Below, one piece after another: positions 35,147 through 47,617 of a stretch of 64,000 bases of DNA (positions within the stretch are counted from its first letter, which is position 1; each line of letters starts with the position of its first letter). Source of the DNA: Rhyacophila brunnea. Its lineage: Eukaryota > Arthropoda > Insecta > Trichoptera > Rhyacophilidae. The stretch covers positions 124,001 to 188,000 of the forward strand of contig JAGYXB010001048.1 in NCBI GenBank assembly GCA_022495005.1. Direction: 5' to 3'. A model generated the notes under the pieces. It was not told where the DNA came from, did no database searches, and saw only the letters and a list, made by a program, of their open reading frames with translations. Position numbers and translations under genes: made by a program.

Positions 35147-36414
35147 GAGCTGAAATTCTGGAAGTCACATATTCAATATTTTGCAGGAGAGCAGTTTCAA
35201 AATAGTTAATCTAATCTAGTTAAAATACTCACTCGCGTTCGGACTAAAACTTCGTATGTTGGACTTCTGCGCTTTTGCAAATAAACTTTTTCTATAGATT
35301 AAAGCAAAAATGACTTCATTGGACATCCACTCTTTCAGTTCTTTAGTATAATAATTTGACTACCGTTGTTTTAGAAGTAAGTATTTTGAAAACCATGTGA
35401 CATTGGACTCCCAAATTTTCAACAAAGAATGTGAATACATATTTAAATTTGCATACTTAACTTCAAAATTATGAAAATGTGACTTCCGAACTTCAGCTGT
35501 GTTTGTAAAAAAACCCTACATAATAGATCATTAGATAACTAATAATACATTCCCTGGGTAAAATATTGGAAATTTACTGCGAGTTTAACTAATGATAAAT
35601 ATCAATAATAGATATATGTACCTACTCATAATAAATAACAATGGGTATGAATAATGCATAATTGGTAAAAATGTTAAGCTTTAAAAAAACGACCCAAATG
35701 TATTAGAATTTAAATTCAAATTTCATCAAGTAGGTACTCTTGATCGATAGTATTAATACGACAAATAAACATTTATAGTTTGACAACCATTTCCTTAATC
35801 ACTGAGCATCTTTTTTCACAGCTATTTAAGATGCGGCTCTAAACGTTGGAACTCGTTTTTAGGACGCATTAGAAATTCATCTATTTATTTATGAGGTGTT
35901 TTCCTGAATGTCCTACTTATTAAATGGTTTTATTGAAATTTTATACAGAACACCAAGAAGGTTGGAACTATTAGATATCATTATGCTTTATGAATCTTTC
36001 AAAATGATTATTTTAAATATGTTTTAACCTACGACAACTGAGTCAATTTTCATCTCTAATAATTTGTTTTGTTTTTATTTTCAGGTAAGTCTGCAAACAC
36101 TTCGATACAAAATAACTAAGTTTGTTTAATACCTACTAATTATTCGGTAAGTGACAGTACCTAATGGAATATTATTTTTAAGTTACCTACATAATAGTAA
36201 GCCCTTACCCACTAGTAGTTCCCTTTTCCGTATTTATTATTTTAAATTAATTTTAGATCATGTAGGTATATAGTTTGCAAAGTAGGTCCACGCTATGTGT
36301 ATGCATTTGTTCCCCACTTGTAATGTTTTAAAACGCATTCAATAAAATTAGTGAAAGGTACTTGGCGAGACCCTCATTAGCGGGTAACTGATACCGACTG
36401 TCGATTCAAGTTCA
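35147..36414. other. AT-rich spacer
   Basis: No gene recognised. Confidence 0.35.
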
Positions 36415-37195
36415 AATTTATTTATTTGCATATAGCAAACTTTACAAATTTAGTACGTTCATAACATGACATTTAAAATAGTATTATTAAAAAACAAAGA
36501 AATAGAAGCAGTATTAGAAAAACGGTCCCTATATAAAGAAGAGTAAATACAAAAATCATAAAATTAATAACATAGGTACTTGGAAGTACGCTGAATGAAC
36601 AAGTATATCCACATATATGTGGAATATATCATCATACGAAATGATTTGGTTGAACAGAATTGAGTTGTCTAGAGTCATAACTCACATATTCCAAAAATTA
36701 AGTTTTGAGATAATAGCAAAAAACCAACAGAGCACTGTTTTTGCAACTAAAAAAAAGTATTGAGCTCCCTTGAATATTGAGAAGTCGATTTACATATTTT
36801 TTTAAACATATAATATATAATACTCCTAGACACACAGCACACTATGAGAAATAGAGCTCCCTGATTTGTTAGAAAGGCCTTGTTGACAGAAATCACATTA
36901 TTCATTTAAAAATGTTATGACGCCAACAGTCAATTTTGTCAACGATTTTCACATGGTTTAGTTTAAAGTGATGGCCAGCTATTTTTCTTTATATAGATTA
37001 ATGTCTTTAGAATCACTTGGTATATTAAAATTTATACTTTTAAACCAAATGACAAAATTGCAAAGTGTGAGTTATTACTCGAGGCGACTCAATTATTGTC
37101 TTCCCAATTTGCATCACTAATAGCAGGTTAATTCTACGCTTTGGGACTTGGGAGAATAATGATGCTCCCGATTTATAAGGACGATATCTATATAA
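36415..37195 (-). mobile_element. non-LTR retrotransposon 3' end, type S copy 2, split
   Basis: Minus orientation with a CAAATAAATAAAT tail at 36419-36431. The 36415-36658 part and the 37094-37195 part together match the uninterrupted copies at 28.2 and 60.1 kb. A 435-bp element lies between them. Shared landmarks: TTAGTACGTTCATAACATGA at the tail and TCCCAATTTGCATCACTA after the insertion. Confidence 0.65.
36659..37093. mobile_element. inverted-repeat element nested in a LINE
   Basis: Left end TTGAGTTGTCTAGAGTCATA and ACTCACA; right end reversed TTGAGTCGCCTCGAGTAATA and ACTCACA. Identity is about 22 of 27. Uninterrupted paralogues (28.5 and 60.36 kb) show the continuous host sequence, so the boundaries are well supported. 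No target duplication is certain and no coding frame is present. Confidence 0.72.
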
Positions 37196-37765
37196 ATTTT
37201 ACATCTGGATACGGCTGGTTTGCAAAGTAGGAGGTACTTACATGCCCGTTGTGTCGATTCTTTCGTTCCCTATTTGTAATTTTGATTTATTCAACGCCTT
37301 ATCGAGAGCGATCGATTAGTCGATTAATAATTCGGTCGAACCCGGTGGTGTCGAGAGGTAATGAATTATTATAATCCAGCATTTTATCGTTTATCTTTTC
37401 CTTTGAATGCATTTTAATCGACAGGTTGTGGAAGGTACGCTTTTTTAATTGAATACGAGAATTGAATTGAATATTTAAACGATAAAACTGTCTAGTAATT
37501 AATTACAAAAACGAATCGTGTGATAATTTAACTAAATAATATAGATTTCGTAATAAAGATGTACTCACATATAAATGTATAAATATACTTAAAAATGGTG
37601 CGTATGATTGAGTTTAATAAACAAACATAAATTAAAAATAATTTATTAATTCAGATTATAACAATACATAACATGAAGTACACTAAGAATCGTAGCATCT
37701 AAAGTTTATTTATAAGATAACAAAATCTTACATTATCAAATTAATATTACGGTTTACTATGAAAT
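37196..37765. other. spacer
   Basis: AT-rich with one mixed-composition patch at 37295-37370 (GAGAGCGATCGATTAGTCG, CGAACCCGGTGGTG). No gene recognised. Confidence 0.3.
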
Positions 37766-37872
37766 AAACTATAAAGGAACTGGAGAGTGTCGGCGCTGGA
37801 TCGTCCAGGATGGAGGAAGCTTTTGAAGGAGGATACCAAGGAAGGGTTGTAGTGCCTGCCACAAATGATGAT
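37766..37872 (+). mobile_element. LINE C-terminal fragment with GATGATGA tail
   Basis: Reads NWRVSALDRPGWRKLLKED then TKEGL and a stop, followed by an ATGATGATGA tail. The W....DR..WR.LL.E pattern is the C-terminal end of RTE-like polyproteins. Only about 35 codons remain. Confidence 0.6.
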
Positions 37873-40292
37873 GAAGTTAATTCAAGATATAATAATAATA
37901 TGGTTGTGGCATTTATATTCAAACCTGAAGTTATATATTTTTGTGCTAATTATAGTTACACAGAAAAAATATCGTATTGATTCCGTCATAATTATAGTTA
38001 CTTTAGCATATTTAACGAGAAATTATAGCATAACTTACTATTTTACGTTTTTCGTGGAATTAAAATTATATTACGTATTGTAATATTAATATGTACTAAT
38101 GGTAATTAATTATAACATTTAGAGAACACGTACGGTTGAATATGTATTATGATTGAGTTAGGACCAGATGCATAGTGATAAGTTCATGGCCGCTGAATGA
38201 GAGTTTTACCAAGTTTTTTTCACTCCCCTTTATGCATCTGACTATTACGATGAGTAATTTTAATTGGTGAAATCAAGAAATTAATATTAAAGCTATAAAT
38301 AATGAACAACTCTTCTAACACTTGCTCAAGGGCAATACTTTCAAACACAAGCATTTATTAATTTATGTAATAATATGGTGTATAAGTCCACTTTACGCAT
38401 TAAGGCATGCGTCTACAGCGGGTTCCCAAAAACAAAAGGTTCCCACGATGAATTAGCGGCACACGTAAATCAAACGAGAATACGTTAAATCGAGCTTTAG
38501 CGTGTGCGTCACACGTTGTACGACGCATGGAAAACATATTGCTATGTTCGTGGAAAACTATTGCGTGCAATGGTTGATACGTTAATTTTTAAACGAGATC
38601 GTTTGATTTGCCATTTAATTATTTCAATTCGTGACGGAAGCTGTGGCGACATATCATTGACATAACCCTCTAAAATGTATCATAGTGCTGAAGAGGCTAT
38701 GGCACTGTATTGCGGCATAGAATTATGCAACTATGCTGGCTGGTAGATTGTGGTATAGGTTCAAATAATTTAATAATATTTTCTTAGTAGGTATATCTGT
38801 AACTAAATTGCCAAGTCTTCATTGTGACAAAATAAAAATAAATCGTAACAGAGTTATGATTACTAAGTTCTCTAATGACATGGACATCTTAAATGTATAA
38901 AATAATAGATTTTTGTTTAATAGTAAGTAAGTTAATGGACAAAAAGGCAAGCAGGAATAAATACATATTAATATTATGATGTGTTTGGGGAGGGGGGGGG
39001 GCAAGATATATTAGCCTACTGTCCGACAACAAGATCTTGTCGATAACAAGTCGATGTAGTCGCATATAGAAGACTTCTCAGTGACGTACCTGTCATGGCG
39101 GCAACGCGTGTTTAAATATTGTATCGGCTCTCTTTTTAGATGCAACTCCTTTATCTATGGAAAGGAAATGATAAATTTGGGGGCGTTCCTCATTTGAAAA
39201 CGGAAATGTGATTAACTGCAAAGGAGGCGCTTGTTAGTTCACAGTTTTAACACGTGGATAAGAAGTTCTTGTTAGACAATAGGAACCGTTTAAACGTAAC
39301 TGCCTCCCGCTCTCCTCAGACCTTAGTTTTTCGCTGCTTCTTATATCTTCCAAAATTGGATAGGGACAAACTATGTTAAATCACATACCAGGCATTCAAG
39401 TTCTACAATATTCCATCAAAACATTGCGCCACGTTTCTCCTCGTATGAACCTACCGCGAGTCACGGTAAAGCACGTCTCACATATACCTCCGACACACCT
39501 GTACCCGGGATGTGTGTTTGTGTGTGTGTGGGTTTAATTACTTGGTGTTTAATAAAAATGTAATAAAAAGGGGCACCCCCCGCGGGGCTCAGGTAATTGT
39601 CTGCGCGGGGTGCAAAGGGGCCGCTCGCGCCTTCAGACGCCCCGAAAGCCTTAAATTTACATTGACTCCTTATGAACTAAGTTATTTTTTATATTACTAA
39701 ACTATCAAATATAAATGGCTTGAAAATAGCGGCGAAATATAAATATTATCCCTAAAAACAATTTATGAAAAAGGTCTCGTAGCTTCTTGTTATATTTTAT
39801 TCTTTTCGGGCGCCAAGTACTTTTTAAACCAATATTTTTTTTTGTTTAATATATAGTAGATTTATATACGTTTTCATAATAATATTATGTACTCGATTTT
39901 ATCGCAGTCGTATTAGGTATGCACAATTCATTCATTTACAATTATTCACTTCATTCTATTTATTGCTGAATGAAGAAGGCTATTCAGGAAATTTACTAAT
40001 TTATAGGTGAATTGAATTGTTGGTGGCAGGCTGTAAAATACAACATCAAAAATATGAAGATTCAAAACAAAATCACTGCATTGTAAAAAATGGGAGAGAA
40101 ACCAAGATGATCATGGAAATATGTAGGACTTATTGCATTTTTCCTAACGCTTCAAAGTTCGCCTTGTAAATAAGAAACAGCCACTCGGTTCGGTACCCAA
40201 TGGGAGCGATTAACAAAACAGCGACCCAGCACTATTTTTATTAAGTACCTACTACACCACTGCTTCCACTTTACAGTATGTTGAGTCGACAC
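37873..40292. other. mostly AT-rich stretch with two GC-richer patches
   Basis: Patches lie at 38390-38540 (mixed composition) and 39566-39650, the latter GC-rich (GGGGCACCCCCCGCGGGGCT, GCGCGGGGTGCAAAGGGG) and resembling an eroded transposon end. A G-run lies at 38991-39000. No gene recognised. Confidence 0.35.
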
Positions 40293-40370
40293 CAGTGGCG
40301 TAGGATGACCTTTTGAAAGAGTTAGGCTGTGGAGATCAGAGAAAAAGAGCACATATGTTAGGTATACTTA
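40293..40370 (+). mobile_element. hAT-type family H1 left end only
   Basis: CAGTGGCGTAGGATGACC, then TTAGGCTGTGGAGATCAGA. It matches the left end of the 6.4- and 9.3-kb elements. No right end follows. Confidence 0.5.
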
Positions 40371-41450
40371 CCTACTGAAAATAAGAAGGTAATACGATTT
40401 TACTAAAGATACACACTAATGACAACGTCACACTAAATCGATGAAATTTCAATAGCTCACTGACGATATAAAATTGAGCGATGAGTTTAAATTATGTATT
40501 TTCCCAAACATTTATACACATCAAAAGTCTTATTACTAATTATTTTGGACAAAACTGCAGTGATAGACAATAATATGCGCAAATTCCCCTTTCGAGCCTA
40601 CCGTATTACATACATTTCTGTAGACGGGGCTGAGGTCACGTGACCTGACGGTCATGCAAAATAAATCTGAATTCCTAACAAAATAATTCGTATAAACACA
40701 ATAGTTTTAAGACAGATTTCCGTCGTCGCATATTTTTTACCTTTGAAACGAATTCTAAATTCAATACTTGAAGATTCTGACGACAGATGGATCTATTTAG
40801 CTTTATAACGACTTTAATCTGTTTTATTATACTGTATGTTTTAAATAATCGCCTAATATGGAGCCTTCCCCACTGGTCGACAAAGATGCAATTTTGTACT
40901 GTTGAATAATATATATAGATTTTAAGGAACTGGGCTCGAAAGGGTACATGGGTCCCGTTTGAGGCAACGGCCATACCCGCTCATGCGCGAAATCGATTTG
41001 TAAACAATCTTGTTTTCTTTTTTACCGATTAGTTGTTGCTGTTTTGTTACACATCGGCGGCTGTGTTAATTTGTTTAATTGGTAATCCACGTTATGGCAC
41101 GTTGCCTACTCTATAGTGTTTTCACTAAAATATTGTTTTTATATACTTCACTATTTTATTGTTTCCTAGCTCCTAATAATAGTTTTTAATTAATAATTAT
41201 TAATGAAAGTAATGTGTTAAGATTCATATTCAATAACATGCAATCGACAGAGCATAAGTACTTGATTCAAGCTACATGTAGATACAATACTTTGGTGTAC
41301 ATATTGTACAGTACCTACCGTTTTACCGTTCTATTTGTGCGTACCTACTCAGTCCTTTCTTACTGATTGGTTCGGAAATTATTCCTGCAAAAAAAATATC
41401 CTCCACTTTTGAATCATTCGTAATTTGTTTTTACTATCAATACAATGTTA
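40371..41450. other. AT-rich spacer
   Basis: A 99-codon minus frame at 40675-40974 has no recognisable domain and overlaps AT-rich DNA. It is treated as chance. Confidence 0.35.
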
Positions 41451-42097
41451 GAGCGGAATGCAGAAACATTTGTCATAACTAAAATTTCCTTAGCAGAAAA
41501 CACTATGCAGAAACACTGTCCTTAGTTAAGATCATTTTTATTGAAAATAATACCATATTTAAAAATTCTCGTTAGGTAAATTAGGTAAATTATTTTATAA
41601 TCGTTAAACGATGACAAAAATATGACAACTGCATTTTATAAATGCAATAACTATAAATACATATTAATATTTAATTATAATACTCTTATGTTTCCGTTAT
41701 AAGTCGTGATTCCACAGGCACCACAAGTTTTTTTTTTAACATGGTAACACTAGCATCAAGTGTCATTCTTCATCTGGTATTTTGTATTTCTGCGGGCTGG
41801 CGTATAAAAATAAAATAATATTCTGCAAGTACATGCCAAATGAATTAACACTATCAATATCCATATTGAGATACATTGTCAAATGAATTTGAGTGTATGG
41901 ACTGTGTTATAGACATGCGAATTTATTTTGACAGCAGCTGTCAGTGGTAAATGGTAATACAGAAGGGGGCGTGTTCATAACAAAAGTAGTCTATGGTTAA
42001 GGATTCCTTAACTCTATACTCAGGATTGTCTATAGTTAAGTCATCCTTTTCGGCGACTTATCCTTAGGAACGAAATCTTAGATTGTGCATTCCGCTC
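41451..42097. mobile_element. PIF/Harbinger-like non-autonomous element
   Basis: Inverted termini GAGCGGAATGCA (41451) and its reverse complement (ending 42097) are flanked on both sides by TTA, the 3-bp target duplication of PIF/Harbinger elements. Subterminal CCTTAG motifs occur repeatedly (TTTCCTTAGCAG, GTCCTTAGTTAAG, AAGGATTCCTTAAC, TATCCTTAGG). 647 bp, no transposase. Confidence 0.7.
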
Positions 42098-42903
42098 TTA
42101 GGTTATATTTTTTGTCCTCAGACTATGATCAGTAGGTAGTATGAGTAAATCATTCTACAATAAATTGATACCATGCTATTATAGTGGTATTGTTTGCTAA
42201 CGTTGATATTCAGCATTGTCACAAGTAATGCTAATGCACCTGCGAATTGTCTATGGTGCCATTGTATAAAGATTTACCTTTACCTGTCTGATAATAATAG
42301 TCATAAATTTGTAGATTTTGTTGATTTTTTTCCTTATTAAGAAACGTAGTTATTTTAATTTAAACTTGCAGGTTATATTCTATCAGAAACATTTTGATAC
42401 ACGCAAACGCTTATCTCGAGATTAAATGGAAATCGATAATTTTCAAAGAACCTTTGTCTTTGACCATCATAAATAACAATCGTATTACAATAATAAAATC
42501 AAGCTCTGGGACGCTAATAAAATGCTTGTTAGGGAAACAATTATTGTAATAATTAATTTCTGCAAAGCTTTGCAGCTTCCCTAACTCGTTAAGGTACAAC
42601 AAATGATCCTAAATGTCAATGTGTAAACTACAATGAAGATTTAAATCACGTTTGAGGTGCTGTTATTTTGATGTACGTACGTACCTACTTATAAATTTTT
42701 GAATTTATTCGAGGTATAGGTATAATAGGTATAAAGCTTTAGAAGTAAATCTACTTGAAAACCCTAAATTTAATTTTATTGCAAAATTTGTTTAATAACT
42801 GTCACCTGCAGGCATTAAAAATTCATCAACATAATATGTAAATATTATAATTTAATTACTTAAATTATAATGTTTACACATATAATTTGATTTATAGAGG
42901 ACG
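42098..42903. other. AT-rich spacer
   Basis: No gene recognised. Confidence 0.35.
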
Positions 42904-43028
42904 TTATGCCGGGTCCACACTGGCAACATGTCGCGCGACAACCTCGTTAAATTTTACGATAAGTATTAAAATTATCGTAAAATTTAACGAGGTTGTCGCG
43001 CGACATGTGGCCAGTGTAGACCTGGCAT
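42904..43028. repeat. 125-bp near-perfect palindromic MITE
   Basis: Left arm CCGGGTCCACACTGGCAACA, TGTCGCGCGACAACC, TCGTTAAATTTTACGATAA. Right arm is its reverse complement apart from a few terminal changes (GGCCAGTGTAGACC). The loop is only about 9 bp (GTATTAAAA). The inner approximately 45 bp of each arm appear identical. Each arm also contains the smaller palindrome TGTCGCGCGACA. Confidence 0.9.
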
Positions 43029-44682
43029 TAAGATTGTTCAGCGTGTCTGCAAAAATTGCTAGGAAAAAAATGAGCTGGGAGGAGATTCTATATTCACACC
43101 CTTTATAATCTCCGTATGACTCCAGATTATTATCTATTCAGGTCTATATGGGACACGTATTGAGAAATACACTATATAATACTATTGGCGATATAAAAAC
43201 CACTTTATTGCGCTAAAATTAAAAAGTTAACAATGATAAAACTTATACTTAATGTGGATTAATAAAATCTTTTATGCCGCTCTATGAAATGATGGATTTC
43301 TCTCCGATATTTCTTTGTATTATATCAGTAGAAAGTTATGTGTTAGAAAATTATTATACTTTAATAATATAATAAATATTGAATCCAATTTCGCCATTAA
43401 CGATTGTCGGATCTATCTCTGAGCAATCGATCGTTCAATTCGATTATGCCGGCCAATTAATCACGGCTTGTGATCTGAAACGAAATGAAATAAATTCTCA
43501 ATCGGTTGTAAATATCTCACTACCATAGGGCAACTAGAATTAACTTTTATAATAATTATTATTTAAATGTGTAGGCAATTAATAATTAGTTATAATAAAT
43601 CCGATATGAAACAAAGTGTATTAAACACGTCATTTTATTGTTTCTCTCTTTATCCTCATCTATTTATAATAAACACTAACTAAATAGTTAGGTAAATAAT
43701 ATCTAATAATTGCATGCGTATTTAATAAAATGTAAAATAAATAATATATATCTACTTGGCCGTTTTCATTTTATTTGAAAAATATTTATTTAATTTTATT
43801 CATATTTATAAATATGTTATTTTAATATTAGTTTCAATTTATTATTTTTTTAACACTATATTTATAGATATATTGTTATAGACTGAATAGAACATAAATA
43901 AGGATCAGGACCGCCCCATAAAGCCTCGCGCCACTGGTGGTAAATGGCTACATGCCTACCAAATTTTAGCACCATACCTCGGAGGAACACCACGTGTACA
44001 AACTTTCCTAGACTATGAATGTATCTACCTACCAACCTTTCTAATACGGGTTGCACACACAAACTAGTTTAGACTGGAACATGTCCAAAAGTCAAAACCG
44101 TCTGGAATGTTGCAACTACCTCACATCTAAAAAGCATCTATGTACATGTTTTCTCGTTCTTGCTCATTTTACACATTTTATACAACATAAAGGTTTATGA
44201 AGAAGATTAACATATCATACAACAATATGTTAGACTATAATATTATATTCCAACACTTGAATTTATATAAAGTAATAGTCTTTGTCAAATAACAAGAATC
44301 AGACGAACCTCACAGGTGTTAAATACAATTATTTATCTTCACAATTTAAAGTGATTTGAAACACCGTGTTAAAACAGTAGGTAATAAACGAGAGTATTCA
44401 TCAGGTATTATATCTACCTGTCCAGTCGTCTACCTTCGACGTGATAATTTTTCAATTATCGAAAGTACGTTTGAGAGTTTTTTAAGGCTGGCTTGAGGAT
44501 CTGTCTGATAACAAAAAAGTGTTGTATGTCTACTTGAATTTTCATGTGGCTATTAGAAATGGAATAATTATGTTGTGTAGGTATATCAATGCTTTATTGT
44601 ATGCCATCTTCTCAAATCTTTTAATAATCCTTACATACCTAGGTACACGTAGGTACTCTCTAGGTTAGGCAAGCAGAGGATA
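43029..44682. other. AT-rich stretch with a hAT-like end at 43936
   Basis: GACCGCCCCATAAAGCCTCG then CGCCACTG, ending at 43936, looks like an inward-reversed hAT terminus (CAGTGGCGCGAGG). A D1-like fragment lies at 43125-43180. No gene recognised. Confidence 0.35.
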
Positions 44683-45045
44683 GTGACCACCCTGATATTC
44701 ACTCATATTCTGAGCGATCAAAACCCTCCACCCTTCCCAGTCTTCTGCTTCTCACAAGGCAGAGCGAAGGATGTCTCTATTAAGTTTCACTTGGTTGATC
44801 CAGCATACCGACGCTCTTCCTTTCATTTGCTTTCCGTGGAAGTTACCCAACACCACTTTACTCTGATTAATTTATCAAAATAACTGCAGAATGTCTCTGA
44901 ATGATTGACTGATTCGTCCTGTGCTCTCTCCAAGAAATACGAAGCATTCGGTGCCAGCACCTTATTTAGAAGGCATCAATAAATTGCCTTCCGCTCCCTT
45001 GCCCTCAGGGTCCATTACTCGACATCGTATAAAATATGGAGAACA
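44683..45045 (-). mobile_element. LINE reverse transcriptase C-terminus, degraded
   Basis: Minus strand in one frame: WTLRARERKAIY, a stop, NKVLAPNASYFLERAQDES, RASVCWINQVKLNRDILRSA, a stop, and EAEDWEGWRVLIAQNMSEYQ, GGHYPLLA with a final stop. It follows the family order: the (C)WTL motif after the polymerase domain, a linker, a W.....R basic region, then W..LI near the end. Two internal stops, no polymerase motifs. Confidence 0.72.
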
Positions 45046-45144
45046 CTAATATTTTTACAAACATAATTTTCGTAACAATTGTAATTATATAGTTGTAAAA
45101 CGTGTCATTGCAATTTTCGTAATTACGAAAGAGAACTCACCTAG

Positions 45145-45178
45145 GTACATAATAATATGGTGTACATAATAATATGGT
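45145..45178. repeat. 17-bp tandem duplication
   Basis: GTACATAATAATATGGT occurs twice in a row, exactly. Confidence 0.85.
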
Positions 45179-45884
45179 GTACCTATGCTGCAGCTGATAT
45201 GATATTTTTTATTGTTTAGTTTAGTAATAATTTACTACATACAATATTATGTATTAACATGTTAAACGTGCGAAAGGAAAATGGATCTATTATAATTTTA
45301 TTGTAGATACATAATATATTGCCTACCTAAAATAACACGGAATGCATGTAGTATTGTAATGGTAGATTTATTTCTTGTATTATTTTCTCTTTAAATACAT
45401 TATGTACTTGCCATCAATTTTCCTTAGTGCACCTTCCTTCACAATATAAACACTGTCTGCTCAAAGAAAACATCTTCCAATATAGCTAAATATAATCTTC
45501 CATTATTTTGTAAGTATTATATTATGTGATAAATGTATCACAATATGTACCAGTAGTGTTCGATAATTTGGGTGGGAAACAAGAGCTGTGAGTGTCAAGT
45601 AATAGTAACATATATCAAGATAAAATAGAACTAACGAACTCTGACGATAATTCAGTAAGTACTAAGTTACTCGAACTTATCATATTAAATTGTATTAGAT
45701 ATAATAATTTGTCGATATCAAACCTTTCAATCAAGTAGTTAACAAATAATATATCTATAAAATAATAGTTGCATACTGTGTATATTTGAGAATGACATAC
45801 AACTATTAAATACTAAATTCATGTAGATAACTGAATTAATATTACCTAATCTAATATCTGTCCATATAAAGTTAAACTTAGTCC
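45179..45884. other. AT-rich spacer
   Basis: No gene recognised. Confidence 0.35.
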
Positions 45885-46107
45885 CCGACCATGTCCGATC
45901 CTAATTCATATGGGCCCTCACAGAGTGGAGGTTTGTATTAACAGATTTTGTTTTTTACGAGAAATGGATGTCAGCCACTTGCTCAAACTATTAGGTCCAT
46001 ACCCTGATTCACACAAATTGAAAAACAATATATGTACTTGCCAGACCCAGGATTCGAACCTGAGACCCAAGGCTTGATAGTCGAACGCTTAAGCCGCGCG
46101 TAGTTGG
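45885..46107 (-). mobile_element. tRNA-derived SINE, reverse copy
   Basis: Reverse complement of the 14.5-kb SINE: B box GGTTCGAATCC (GGATTCGAACC on plus), CGGCTTAAGCG in the A-box region, and the shared body to GATCGGACATGGTCGG. It lacks about 7 bp near the 3' end relative to the 14.5-kb copy, and its 5' edge is eroded. No tail is visible. Confidence 0.8.
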
Positions 46108-47436
46108 ACATCATATCAAATTAAAGTACCAAACAACTACAAATGGTGATCTCGATGGAAAGTGATGAACAAAGGTTGTCAAGGCGTTACAATATGTGCG
46201 ATCTAAATGGAGCTATCGATAGTAACCATTCATATACAATAAACACATAAGCGCGTATTTCCTGCACTTGGGAATAAGTCACAATCATGGTAATTCTATT
46301 CAAAATCGACGAATTGATTATGTTCTGTGAACATACATTGACGTATGCCAGGATACTCAAATACGTAGACATTTTAGCAGAATAGGTCAAATACATTAAG
46401 GAAAATTTTCAATAATCACCCTTATTACGATTGATTGATTTTTTTCAACTGTTTTGTACTGTATTGCAATGTGCGGTAACTAGATAGATATAGCAATATG
46501 TTGCCAACAATCTGATGTTATACAAAAAGATTTTTTAAAGTTCCTATAATTACGTACAGTACCTAGTCATTTAAATCTAGTTGAGTATAAGGAACCATTT
46601 AGGTACCCATTAAATGGGGTAAAGTTAGTTTACCATACTGGTTCTTGTATACAATTTTGCAATGTCCTGAAATTCGTCAGGATGAAAACACTATTGTCGT
46701 TTAATCGAATGTTATTTTGAGCTTGTAGTGTACGTCCACCATTTTTGTTTCTCACCTCCTCTCGTCTTCGGTTCTCCCTCTAGCGGTTCGTCCAATAACT
46801 CCGACTATAGTTAATTACAAATAAATAAATTATTCAATAATCAGCCTGTGGGCAGATAGCAGATAGCGCTCCATCCAAGCGTGCAGGGTTGCCAATATTG
46901 TAATGTCGAATTCAAAATTTCAACAAAGTTATATGCATCTGAAACTGAACTAAATAATAAATGAATTAAATTAAATATAACTTAAATGCATATCATTAAA
47001 TTATGATCAAGTTTCTTATATATTTAATATCCTTTTAGGCGAGGATACGCTATGAACCATCAGTTATTAATCTATCAGTCTTTTAACTTTACCATGGGCG
47101 ACGTTCTTTCATTTATATTTATATACAAATAAGTGCTTTAAATCTTTTTTTATATATATATATTATATATATATATATATTGGAGCTTAGCAAACATTAA
47201 AATAATAACCTTCTTTTACCTTCAAATAAATAAATCTCTCATTCAACTGTTCGATATGGGTTTACCATTATTTATTTTAATGATAGGTACTGGAAATACT
47301 AGAGCGAAAGTTTTATACATATTTTTTAAAGCTCCGTTTTCCCAGGTATATTATGCTTTAACGACTTTTTTTCGAAACATTAAAATTGATCGAAATTAAT
47401 GACGTAAGTAAAGCATATTTTTATTACAATAATTAA
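46108..47436. other. AT-rich spacer with a TA microsatellite
   Basis: TA-rich simple repeat at 47150-47180. A GC-richer patch lies at 46740-46800. No gene recognised. Confidence 0.4.
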
Positions 47437-47617
47437 CCCACGATGGCCGAGCGACCGCGTCGACTAACAGTGTCATGGGACCCGGATAGAATTCCCGGGT
47501 CTGGAAAATTCACATATTGTTTCTTAATGTGTGTTTGGACCCAGAATATGAACTTGTTGAGCAAGTGACTAACGTCAATTTCTCGTAAAATGTCTCTGTG
47601 AAGCCCATCGAACATGG
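47437..47617 (+). mobile_element. SINE with a different head
   Basis: The body matches the 14.5-kb SINE (CACATATTGTTT.TTAAT, TTGAGCAAGTG.CT.AC, ATTTCTCGTAAA). The head is CCACGATGGCCGAGCGACCG, GTCATGGGACCCGGATAG, AATTCCCGGGTCTGG. No perfect B box remains. It is either a diverged head or a second SINE subfamily with a shared body. Confidence 0.6.

Noticed and set aside
40675..40974. 99-codon open frame on the minus strand
   Set aside because: No recognisable domain, no splice or promoter context, and a composition typical of chance frames in AT-rich DNA.
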